This document shows, one piece after another, positions 55,013-64,000 of a DNA stretch of 64,000 nucleotides. The stretch covers positions 1 through 64,000 of the forward strand of contig NXFV01001382.1 of the NCBI GenBank assembly GCA_002803225.1, read 5' to 3'. Source of the stretch: Gamarada debralockiae (taxonomy: Eukaryota > Ascomycota > Leotiomycetes > Helotiales > Hyphodiscaceae). The notes beneath the pieces are model-generated. The model had not been told where the DNA came from. It saw nothing but the letters and a program-made list of their open reading frames with translations, and ran no database searches. Position numbers and translations under genes: made by a program. Every line of letters starts with the position of its first letter. Positions within the stretch are counted from its first letter, which is position 1.

Positions 55013-57155
55013 ATGAATACACAATCTGGGTTTGTCTGGAAGGCAATACCACTTGACGACCCAGAAATTTCGCTGAGGTATCTACCCACAGTACCCCGCG
55101 TCTCCACCAACTTCCTGATGTTTCGCGCAGAGAAATCTACCCTCAAAGAGCACAGAGGGAACTAAAGGCACCCCGGCAATACAATAGACCTTTGCCTGAC
55201 CCTAGTCGCAACCTCCAGGGTTTGAGGAAAGATGTCGGGCTTCGCGCCGGTCTTGTAGTCGTTGTCTTCGTCATCAACTTCACGGTCTTGACCTGGCAGG
55301 TCGCAAAAGGCAAACTCCATGCGACTACAACTATGTACCAAGGCTCATGCAAGAACGCAAGATCAATAGATACCTGGGTCCATGCATTCGTCAACATTCT
55401 GTCCACCTGCTTGTTGGCAGCCTCGAATTATTGTATGCAATATCTTTCTGCTCCGACGAGACCGGAGGTAGACAACATGCATAGGCGGAGGAGGTGGATG
55501 GATATTGGGATTCCATCTGTGCATAATTTGAAATCTCTGCCGAGGTCGCGAGTTGTATTGTGGGGAATTCTGGCGATTACTTCGTTGTTTATCCACCTTC
55601 TGTAAGTATACATCCAACGAATGGATTGTCAACTTCTTATGGAAGCAGATATAACGCCTCAGTCTTCTTCACTATCGTTACTCCGGATTATACTTATGTC
55701 ACCGTCACAGAAGACTTCCAAAATTTAGGCGCTTCGCAAGACTCGTACACTTCATACTGGGGTATAGATCCGACAACCTTCGATAACGTCGACCAATGGG
55801 TATACCTCTCGAACGAAGAGTGTATCAACACCTACCTCCCTACTCTCGCCTTGACCAAGAATCGCAATCTCCTCTTAGTCACTCCCTCCAACAGCACACT
55901 TTCGATCATGGGCCAGTTTCCACTCACACAACCAAACACTGTCACTGCAGACGAGATTGTGTATTGGCCCTGTGTTCCAAGCCAAGATTACAGCATCAAA
56001 ATCTGTACCACGTGCTGCACACCTGCAGCTCTCGACGCGGATGATTGGACCGTGAGCGGATACCCGATCTCCTACTGCCTCAGCCAACAGTTTGAGGAAG
56101 AATGCAGGCTCCAAGTCTCAACTACATTCTTGCTCATCGTCACAATCAGCAGTGCCATCAAAGTCGCTGCAATTCTCCTCACGATCCGAGTCTTCACTCT
56201 CCCTCCCCTAGCCACCCTCGGCGACGCCATATCCTCCTACCTACAGACCCCCGAAGCAATAACCAAAGGAATGTGTACCATAGACCGCCAACAAGCAGTG
56301 AAAGGTTGGCCAGCAGAATCCACTCCCAAGATCTTCCACCAAAAGAAGCAATTCTGGTGGAAAGCAGCCTCTTTGAAACGAGCCATCACAGCCAATCTAC
56401 TCGGCCTCATTTCTCTCGGCGTAATATCTGGACTGCTACACATGTGTCTCTCCGGCACAGCAGGAGCAACAACTCTCAAAGCACTATGGGCCGACGGATT
56501 CGGATCCACAACGCAAAAGCACTCCCTCGGCCATGCCTTCACCTTGAACCTCAGCCTCCTCATCACCAACTTGCCCCAATTGCTAGTAACTTCCATCTAC
56601 GTATCCTACAACTACCTCCTAACTTCTCAACTCGCTAACGCTGAATTCCAAAAATATGCGTTCCATCGTCTTCCTCTCCGCGTCACGAACCCTAGAGGCC
56701 AGCAACGGAAAACACACTATCTTCAACTCCCCTACTCCTACGCCATTCCCTTCCTAGTAGCTAGTGGATTGATCCACTGGCTTACCTCACAGTCATTCCT
56801 CTTCGTGCGCATTGTCAGCCTTTCTCAGACTGGTGCTGAGAGGGAAGCGGGACTCTCTGGGCCGTATTATAGCTGTATCGCAATGATCTTTTTGCTCATC
56901 TTTGCGACTTTGGTGGTTGTAGCTGGGTTTGCCAATGGGTTTCGAAGATACGATGGTATGATTCCGGTTGGTGCTACGTGCTCTGTGTGCGTTTCGGCCG
57001 CTTGTCATAACGAGGAATATCTGAAGGAGGAAGCATGGTTAGGCCCGGTGGCTTGGGGCGATGTTTCTAGATCGGAGAATAGTGTGGCAGTGAGGCATCT
57101 GACTTTCACGAGTTTGTTTGCTCAAACGCCTGTTGAAGGGGCGCTGTACTCGTAG
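55013..57155 (+). CDS. DUF6536 multi-pass membrane protein
   Basis: Three exons, 55013-55077, 55131-55601 and 55649-57155, give 680 residues. The start at the ATG of MNTQSGFVWKAIPLDD is chosen because the 53-base intron (GTATCT..GCGCAG) carries it in frame into the conserved part; no other ATG does. The N-terminal DUF6536 domain has LRAGLVVVVFVINFTVLTWQ, MYQGSCKNARSIDTWVH, NILSTCLLAASNYCMQYLSA and RWMDIGIPSVHNLKSLPR. An extracytoplasmic domain with several cysteines (residues about 210-330) follows, then six or so more helices and a short tail with MIPVGATCSVCVSAACH. The family is confined to fungi and its function is unknown. The gene is intact. Confidence 0.88.
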
Positions 57156-58005
57156 ATTCCAGCTTCGCCACTATAAAAACACAATGCCTTTGGCTTGAAC
57201 TTCAATCATTCTTACCTCCATCAAGACCACGAGTAGAAGGGGTGTCCATTTCATTGCTGCTACCAGGAGCTCCTCCTCTTCTTTATATCCCGAATGCTTA
57301 TTTGTTTCGAACGATTATAGTAATTTCTTAAACGTGCTGGAAGTGTGCCCACTGATCTCGTTACTACGGATCAATTCAGACCTAAATCATCTCGCCAAAC
57401 ACGCCTGCTCGCGCTTCCACAGCAGCGCGACCACCCCTTGCGACGACCAAATGCACCACGACAGCGAGAAGTGCGCTCGACAATGCAAGCCTATTTCGCA
57501 GTACTTTATACACAATGCAAGGCGAATCATCTGCGACTTGTACTCACAACGTCATTCGTTGGCAGAATAGCGCTTGCTCATGAGAACTCGCAGCCCGTTC
57601 ATATGAAGTGTTTTTGGGGGTCCAAGGGAGCGAATGCGCGAGTGAGAAGAGATTAACTTACTTACTTATATGATAGTTCACAAGTCGAGTCGCCATTGGT
57701 CGCAGGAGGATGGGCGAATGGTGAATTTTTATTGCTATCTAAAGCTACTTTTCCCTTTGACTGAATCCTTCCATCAACAAAAGCAAGCGAATAAACCCTT
57801 TCTTTTGTGTCATAATACTCATCGTCAACTCCGAAACATCAATGTAAAGTTACTTTTCTGTGCGAAGCGAACCCTTTAATAAGCAAGCCCAAGCAAAACC
57901 TCTTCTTTTCCTATCATAATCATCAACCATCGTCTCCAGTCTCAAACAGCCTCCGTCCCAGTCCAGCCCAGCCCAGCCTAAGTCAGGTTCCCACCCCGAG
58001 CAATC
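57156..58005. other. Convergent 3' spacer without a gene
   Basis: 850 bases between genes that face each other. A single TCGAACGATT half-site of the palindrome family is near 57307-57316. The rest shows no gene, and is rich in short A/T tracts suited to 3' ends. Confidence 0.45.
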
Positions 58006-60511
58006 CTAAACACCAACAACACATTCCCCACCAGGGAACGTAGCCTCATACTCCAACACCAACTTAACCCCACATCCCGGATTCAACTTAACATTCCAAG
58101 CAACCTCACCCTCCTTCTTCGCGGTCGCCTCCGCTGTTCCCCATCTAACCGCCCTCTCAACCTCCTTACCATTCTCGGTTCCATAAGCACTAGCTCTCGC
58201 AGTCTTAGCAGATCCCTTGCTCAAAATTCCCGTAGCAGCGGGCATAAGAGCAAAGGATGAAGAAGCATTCATGCCAGTTCGAATAGGTTCCGAACCAGGT
58301 TTGAGGCCACGAGGAGCAGTGATTTCGATGTGGAGGCGCTCGTCTTCGGAGACGGGCACTTGATCGAGGACTGTGAGTTCAACGGGGGCGTTGTTCTTGG
58401 TGTTCGTGATGGTGATTGCACGATTGAAGACATTGCTGTCTTCTTTCGAGAAAATACCAGACTGGCTTCGCCGAACCGTAGGCTTGGTGTATGAAATCTG
58501 GATAGCAGGATCAACACCGAGTGGAAGGGAGAACGACTCGCCGGCGGAGCAGCGTGGGAAGGTCGCCTGGCCTAAGAATGATCCATCAAGACTGAGGCCA
58601 AGTGGACCTTTAAGGAGTGTGATCTTCGAGGCGTTGCGGAGTCGTGCTTTGAGGAAAGCGACTTGGCGCAGTTTGCCAATAACGATGTGCGAGAAAACAA
58701 TGTTCTTGAAGTCGACTCTGGCGATCTTGTGTTTGATGGTAGAGTTGGAGGGAGCGAGTGTCTTGTGGCCAGGGACATCGTAGGTTGTGGTCATGCCAGA
58801 TTCTTCCCAGGCGCCTTCTTCGAAGACGAGGGAGTTGATGTCTTGATGGGGGCCCGAGGGCGCGGGCCCGCTGTCGAATAAGCCGAAGCCCATGTCCTCA
58901 TCCACCTCATCCTCATCTGCAGCGACAAGACCCTTATCTTGATATCTAGTGCTTTTCGCTTGGTTTACCAAGCGTGCCACAGGCTGAGCGTTCGATCCGA
59001 AAAGGCTAGAACCACCGAAACCACCGCCTCGCCCGCCTCGCCCACCGAACAGTCCTCCCGTTGGTGCAGGCGGAGGAGCAGCAGCAGCATTGGAATGCAT
59101 CCCGAATTGCGCAGCCGATTGGGACAAGGCTGCTGATCTCGAGGCAAGTTGGTCGAGTGCTTCTCCACGCTCAACCACCTTGGCAGCTCGTCGGCGTTTG
59201 TGCTCTTCAACGTACTCCTTCTGAGCACTCATGTCGACACCGAAGAGTTGATGTCTGGGTTTCTGTGCTTGGTTCGCATTGGTATTCCATTCCGTTCGCT
59301 TCATATTTAGCTCATGCTTGGACATCAAGGCGCTGTCAGTGTTGCGAGCTCCTTTCATCAAACGAACGTGCCATGGGTGGAGAGTCGGGATTTGTTCGCT
59401 GAGACCAGAGAATGTGGTTTGTGATGTAGAGAGAATGACTTTGGCATCGCGCCAGGTCTCTGAGGTGGTGTTTTTCAAATCTGCGCTATATTCGAGGATA
59501 CCGGTGCACTTGACAGAGTTCAAGTTGAGGTCGTAACGTGGGGACCAGGATGCCGAATAAGTGATGTATGAAATGGAGAGAGAGATTGAGCCATCCTTGA
59601 GTGCTTCAGGCTCGTGGAATGTAGTGGTAGCCAGATTTGTGACTTCGCCCTCGGTGATTGAGCTGCGTCGGGATGATCCTGGAGTCAAGGTCGAAGACTC
59701 CAGGGAGATTGTGATACGGTAGACTTTCTTTGCCCAGAATGAGTCTCTCTCGGCCTTGATTCTCTGCTTCTCCTTGAACATCTCAGCCTTCTTCCGAATC
59801 TTCTTCTCCTTCAACTTGGTCTTTTCCTTCTGTTCCTTCAGTTGAGCCTTTACCAACTGCTTTGCCAACTTTGTCTTCTCCTTCTGCGCCTTGGTTATAT
59901 CCTCGTCGATCTTTTCAGCCGCGGCGGCGCAAGCAACATGATCGGAGAAGATCTTCTTGCGTTCCTCATTGTAAGCCTTCAGAATGTCTGGAAGCTTTTC
60001 CGGAGGGGTTCGCTCGGTAGCGATACTCTTGCCGAAATTGTCGCAGATTTGTAGACGATTGGCAGCGTTGTTGATCTTCTCCTTCTCGGCCGAGAGAGCG
60101 TCGTTGAGTTGTTTGATCTTCTTGTCGATTGTCTTCATGGATTCGTGTTCGGGCTCGGATTCGCTCTCATCATCGTCCTCCTCCTCTGAGTCTGATGGGT
60201 AGACATCTTCGTAGACATCACGGTTGGGAAGCAGATCGACTGAGACCTCGGAGATGGTAGCTGCTCCGGTTCCTTCGACCTTGATGGAGTGTTCGTCAAC
60301 TGTAGGGGCAAGTCCGTCGATGATGATCTGGTTCGGTCCAGGCTTGCATTTGTTAGCATGATATTAGTGGTTTGGGTGAGAAACAACTTACCTTGAGGGT
60401 GATATCCTTGATATCGCGGATTATCTGTGCTCGAGTAGGGAAGAGGAGCACACTTCTGGTGCCTAGATCCCGAATGCGGAACTCCTGTTTGTGAGGGGAG
60501 TCTGTTGCCAT
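58006..60511 (-). CDS. DUF4140/DUF4139 (mucoidy inhibitor A-like) protein
   Basis: Exons 60392-60511 and 58006-60342 give 818 residues. The start ATG (MATDSPHKQEFRIRDLGTRS) opens the DUF4140 domain, which continues VLLFPTRAQIIRDIKDITLK and after the intron NQIIIDGLAPTVDEHSIKVE. A Ser/Asp/Glu acidic patch and a long lysine-rich coiled coil (residues about 120-250, KLAKQLVKAQLKEQKEKTK) follow. The DUF4139 domain has SISYITYSASWSPRYDLNLN. A glycine-rich linker (TGGLFGGRGGRGGGFGGSS) interrupts it, and the domain ends ELTVLDQVPVSEDERLHIEI and KLNPGCGVKLVLEYEATFPG. Fungal members are cytosolic proteins of unknown role, distantly related to bacterial MuiA. Short intron, no palindrome element inside. 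Confidence 0.92.
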
Positions 60512-61864
60512 GGTTGCGTTTGCTGACCTGTATCAGGTGGTGGTGTGATTGTGCTTAGGAATTAGAAGCTGAGTGACTGGAGATTTTTAACCCTGAGAAA
60601 TGATAACACGAAGGCGAAGAGATACCTTGATGCTTGGTTTGAGATAAGATTAAGAGGAAAGAGGAAGGAAAGCTCAACTTATACCTACCCCGCGCGTCGT
60701 TCGTCACTACCTTTCAAGGCAGCCTCCAGGTCAGCCTTGCTGTGCTCGAAAGAGCCAATGGCGGCGGCTTGGTACCTGACTAGACGCGAATCATCTTAGT
60801 TTTACAGCTGAAAGAAGCATAAATCCGTCAACAGGCAGCACTACGGGGTAAGAGTCACACTTTTCTTTGGTAGTCTTCTACTGCAATGCTGCGGCTGATG
60901 AGTTGAGAGGTGGAGATGAGAGAAGGAAATAAGAGGTGGCGGAGCGCGGGTTGGCTTTTCAGACGGGTCGATGCTGAGTCATCAGTGAAGGTTGAAAATT
61001 GGTGCCTACCTGGAGAGAGATCGCTCCAAACGAATCCCGTCATAATTGGAATGCCAGATATCAACCGTTCACTTCCTTGTAACGATTGTTTTCTTGCAGA
61101 AGAATCCTTAGCCGACAGAGAACCTAAGTCGCTCACCCTGATTGGGAAGTTGATCTCGAGGATAACAGTAGAAGTCCTAGCTCTCTAATGGCGGAGCTTT
61201 CGATCACCGAAGCGGGCTGAACGATTCATATCTTATATCCCAATTATTGCGGTATTCTTCAACTTTTGAACACCTGGAAACTAGGTAGGTGTTTGTCTTT
61301 AAGTTGTTCACCGCAAACCCAAACAAACCAACAAATAATCCCTCCCAATGAATCTTCTAATCTCTAATCTCACAAGCGCCCCGTGCCGCACGCTCGGGAA
61401 TTTAAGCACAGCAGGAACAAACAAGCAGTCAGACAATCCTCTATCGCGAAAGTTTGCATAACTCCAATCCCAAAGGACCATGATTCTATTCTTGGGTTCG
61501 GTGCGATGTGCAACAAAATCCATTTGTTTTGGTGTTGAGGGTTCCAAGTTCTTACGAGGTCGGGAATGGCGCGTCCTGGTCTTGTTGATGGCCACGCCGC
61601 TGAAGTGGGTTTGATACTTCCCCAATGGAGTAGGGGCGCGCGATTCTATTCTTGGAGACGGAGAATGCGATGTGCAACAAATAGTCCATCGAAGGTGGGT
61701 TTATAGCAGCTGGATTGGAGATTGGGGAGATTCTTAGTCGGTAGATCTGGGATACCTCCTGCTGACAGTTTGTAAATATCACAGCTGTGGTTCATTTGTT
61801 GAAATCGGTATCTTTGAACTTCTACATTCAATTCTATGATTCATTACTCTATACACATCATTTG
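60512..61864. other. Upstream region of the DUF4140/DUF4139 gene with repeat DNA
   Basis: No gene. It contains the palindrome-family inverted pair (61037-61256) and a loose direct duplication at about 158 bases. In that duplication, GATTCTATTCTTGG followed by TGCGATGTGCAACAAA occurs near 61485-61520 and again near 61644-61680. The right end is the 3' flank of the sirtuin gene. Confidence 0.45.
61037..61256. repeat. Palindrome family: inverted pair of the long form
   Basis: 61202-61256 is the long ~55-base form also found in GH95 intron 1 (TGAACGATTCATATCTTA, then TATCCCAATTATTGCGGTA). 61037-61087 reads as the inverted, diverged partner (TCATAATTGGAATGCCAGAT, ATCAACCGTTCA, then GTAACGATT). 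The pair frames a ~220-base segment, as in a small transposon with inverted ends, located in non-coding DNA. Confidence 0.6.
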
Positions 61865-64000
61865 CTATCCTTCAATCGCATCATAATAAACCGTCGTAGC
61901 ACTCGCATCAGAACGTGCACAATCCTCCGGAGAACTCAAAATCGCTCCAATACTCCCCATCCGCTTGATACGTTGCGTGCTCGGCGTCATTGGGTCGCTG
62001 GTCGGTGGAGTAGGCGGTTTCTCGTCTTCGGGAGGTGTAGCGACAACAATGGTGTCTTCAGGCGAGTTCCATGAAAGAAGTGAAGGTTGGGAAGGGGTAT
62101 CATCAACAACAATCGTACTTTCATTTGATATTCCTGAGACTCGTCCCGAAGTCGTAGGCTCAGTCGCAATTCCTGAAAGTCGGGCTGAAGCTCGCGTGCC
62201 GTATGAATGTGTGACAGGCTTGCGCTCAACTGCAGGTTTTGGAACGGTCTTGGATGTATGTATTGGGACGTCGAGGCCGGAAGGAGGGTGTGTGATGAGA
62301 TTGAGGCCTGCAAGGGCTGGGAAATGGTTGATGGGGAATGACCGAATGAAAATGTTATTGATCGGGAAGGGGCGGTTGTAGTGAAGCTCTTTCAACGGGA
62401 CTCTTCCCGTTTCCGGAGGTGTAGGATCGAGACCAGGGGCGAGCTTACGGAGGTACTCCCAGTATTCCGTAGCTGTTGGGGTTTTCTTGTCGTCTTGCAG
62501 AGCGCTCGTGCATGACTTTCGCTTCTTTGAGTTGACTTCTTTTGATGAGTTCTTTGATGCCGGTAGAGACTTTCGTACTGGCTTGTCCAAATGTGCTTTT
62601 ATGACAGGTGCGACGACTGTTCTGACAGGTTTGTCCCAGTAGATAGGTCGGGTGGATCGTGCGCCGCTCGAATCTTCGATCTGACTGAGCAAGTCGAGAA
62701 TCTTGAAAGTATGGTATACCCCGTTCATTTTATCGTCCCGAGTCGCCTGTGGTCTCGATATTGCCTTCCTAGCCTGTACCTTTGTATCGCCAGTTGACTC
62801 CCTTCTGACATTCAATTCCACTTGACTACCCTGTGGCAGCCAAATATCTCCCCTTCTTTCCCGCAAATCCAACACCCATTCATCACAATCCCATTCAACC
62901 CAGTAATCGATGAATTCGCCCCAGGTACTTTCCGGCGGCTTCGTTCGATTGACAAATACGACCTTTCCTCCCCTTATATGCACTGCCTTTGCGAATTCTT
63001 TGACCATGACTTTCAATCCGTGAACCTTCAAACTGGTCCCCATAATGAGAAGAAAATCCGGACCCAAACTTAAGTCGTGCGTGATAAGCGGCGCGATCAA
63101 GTTTGCATTCGGATGTTCTTCGCCGTAAAGTACAATATCAGGCCTTAATCGGCCAACAGCAAGTCCTCTTCTTCCTCTTCCGGTACGCTTTGCATTATAA
63201 TCGATACAGGATGGACAATCGGGGGCGGAGCCAGAAAGGGTTGCGGATTGGCGTTCCTCCATTTCCCAGCTGCATAGTTTGGCGCAAATCCCACACCGGA
63301 GGCCGACCAAACTTCCGTGGAGGAGAACGCATTCAACGCCTCCGTTGTGGGGGGAGTCTCCGTCGATAAGCCGAGGTCTGGGCTCACGTTGCGTTCTTGC
63401 TTGAAAGCGCGCTTTACTACCCGCACCACGCGTAAGGTCCGTAGATAGGCCCTCCCTTTCCTCCAGACAGTCAATGTTCTGCGTATAATTCCTGACAAGC
63501 CTGCCGCCATCCCGGAGGGTTCGGAGGAATTTGTGGGTAATTGTCGTGGACTTGACATCGTTGCGGATTTTTTGGCGCAAGCTGGAGATGAACATGTAGA
63601 ATATCGAAGTTGTAAAAGGATCGGACCAAACCATGGAATCAAACAGATCTCGGCCCTTCATATTAGGCAATGTCCGTGTACTGGATGATTGTGATAATTG
63701 CGGCGCGTCTTTAGGTGTATCGTCGGAAGTGCTGCTTGGCGGCGATGATTGGAATTCAGGCTCAGGCTCTATTGCGCTCGTGATATTGTCGGTTTTGTCA
63801 GAGCAACTCGGTGCGGATGAATCGGATTGTGAGAGATTTCTCTTCGAGGTATCGTCTCTTGTAAAAACACTGCTGGATCGCGAGGATTGAGATCTCAAGG
63901 ATCGCGGGCGAGAAGGTGCGGTTGCAGTAGGGGAACTACGCGTCTGCTGTGGGAGTATTGAAGAATCCTCGATCTTGAAATCTTCGCTTGGAGGCTGAGG
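61865..64000 (-). CDS. hst4: Sir2-family NAD-dependent deacetylase, HST3/HST4-like (5' end outside window)
   Basis: The minus-strand frame is open from the right window edge to a TGA/TAA stop at 61865 for over 700 codons, with no ATG at a plausible start. The first exon(s), including the GAGxS NAD-binding motif, lie beyond 64000. Visible catalytic landmarks are RNYTQNIDCLE (NID motif), LLHGSLVGLRC with the catalytic His and first zinc Cys, CAKLCSW and CPSC (zinc ligands), LRPDIVLYGE, FLLIMGTSLKVHG and KVVFVNRT. The domain is followed by a long disordered Ser/Pro/Thr-rich tail of about 350 residues. HST3/HST4 sirtuins deacetylate histone H3 lysine 56 and guard genome stability. The insertion of a Ser/Arg-rich loop (residues about 165-190 of the visible part) is as in HST4 relatives. 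Good family certainty; the orthologue is inferred. Confidence 0.88.
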   Translation of the reverse strand, partial: PQPPSEDFKIEDSSILPQQTRSSPTATAPSRPRSLRSQSSRSSSVFTRDDTSKRNLSQSDSSAPSCSDKTDNITSAIEPEPEFQSSPPSSTSDDTPKDAPQLSQSSSTRTLPNMKGRDLFDSMVWSDPFTTSIFYMFISSLRQKIRNDVKSTTITHKFLRTLRDGGRLVRNYTQNIDCLEEREGLSTDLTRGAGSKARFQARTQREPRPRLIDGDSPHNGGVECVLLHGSLVGLRCGICAKLCSWEMEERQSATLSGSAPDCPSCIDYNAKRTGRGRRGLAVGRLRPDIVLYGEEHPNANLIAPLITHDLSLGPDFLLIMGTSLKVHGLKVMVKEFAKAVHIRGGKVVFVNRTKPPESTWGEFIDYWVEWDCDEWVLDLRERRGDIWLPQGSQVELNVRRESTGDTKVQARKAISRPQATRDDKMNGVYHTFKILDLLSQIEDSSGARSTRPIYWDKPVRTVVAPVIKAHLDKPVRKSLPASKNSSKEVNSKKRKSCTSALQDDKKTPTATEYWEYLRKLAPGLDPTPPETGRVPLKELHYNRPFPINNIFIRSFPINHFPALAGLNLITHPPSGLDVPIHTSKTVPKPAVERKPVTHSYGTRASARLSGIATEPTTSGRVSGISNESTIVVDDTPSQPSLLSWNSPEDTIVVATPPEDEKPPTPPTSDPMTPSTQRIKRMGSIGAILSSPEDCARSDASATTVYYDAIEG

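Noticed and set aside
1..64000. tRNA or rRNA genes
   Set aside because: No cloverleaf-like T-arm/anticodon combination or rRNA landmark was noticed by eye; a dedicated scan was not possible.

Overview
The window looks like nuclear DNA of a filamentous ascomycete. Short spliceosomal introns with GT..AG ends interrupt most genes. Typical fungal families are present: a HET-domain protein, a Zn2Cys6 regulator, a DUF6536 membrane protein and a fungal STAND N-terminal domain. Several tracts carry C-to-T decay of the kind made by repeat-induced point mutation (RIP). A leotiomycete (helotialean) origin is my guess from protein style; the species cannot be read from the sequence.

Layout. Bases 1-24300 are mostly accessory and decaying. 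They hold the tail of a TPR protein, a DUF6594 remnant, a RIP-mutated pogo/Fot1-type transposon with intact inverted ends and TA target duplication (2765-5220), a broken DHA2-type MFS exporter beside a frameshifted Zn2Cys6 regulator, a ruined SET-MYND gene (12110-13700), a GH128 glucanase, a frameshifted STAND N-terminal gene, a peroxisomal 3-ketoacyl-CoA thiolase with a PTS2 signal, a WD40 fragment, and a HET-domain gene. Bases 24600-37100 are core genome: ESF1 (rRNA processing), a RAD5/RAD16-like SNF2-RING helicase and a vacuolar Ca2+/H+ exchanger. Bases 37100-41500 hold no gene I can support. Bases 41500-50600 form a carbohydrate-use block: an SGNH/IAH1-like esterase, a GH1 beta-glucosidase, a GH95 alpha-fucosidase and an MFS sugar transporter. 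Bases 50600-64000 hold a frameshifted MYND/MSS51-C gene, a DUF6536 gene, a DUF4140/DUF4139 gene and a 5'-truncated HST3/HST4-type sirtuin.

The most unusual signal is a dispersed 25-nt palindrome, AATCGTTCA-N7-TGAACGATT and variants. It occurs about 22 times between 24.8 and 61.3 kb. Every intron of three genes (ESF1, the SNF2-RING helicase and the GH95 fucosidase; nine introns) carries one to three copies, while introns of most other genes in the window have none. In the longest helicase intron and in two other introns the copies lie in tandem units of 53-65 bp. This looks like an introner-like (intron-generating or intron-invading) element family with a conserved hairpin.

The esterase, GH1, GH95 and transporter plausibly work together on plant cell-wall oligosaccharides such as fucosylated xyloglucan: GH95 removes fucose, GH1 cleaves beta-glucosides, and the MFS protein imports sugars. 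This is inference from order and family. Exon junctions were placed by eye from splice signals and family continuity. In all intact multi-exon genes the exon lengths sum to a multiple of three.
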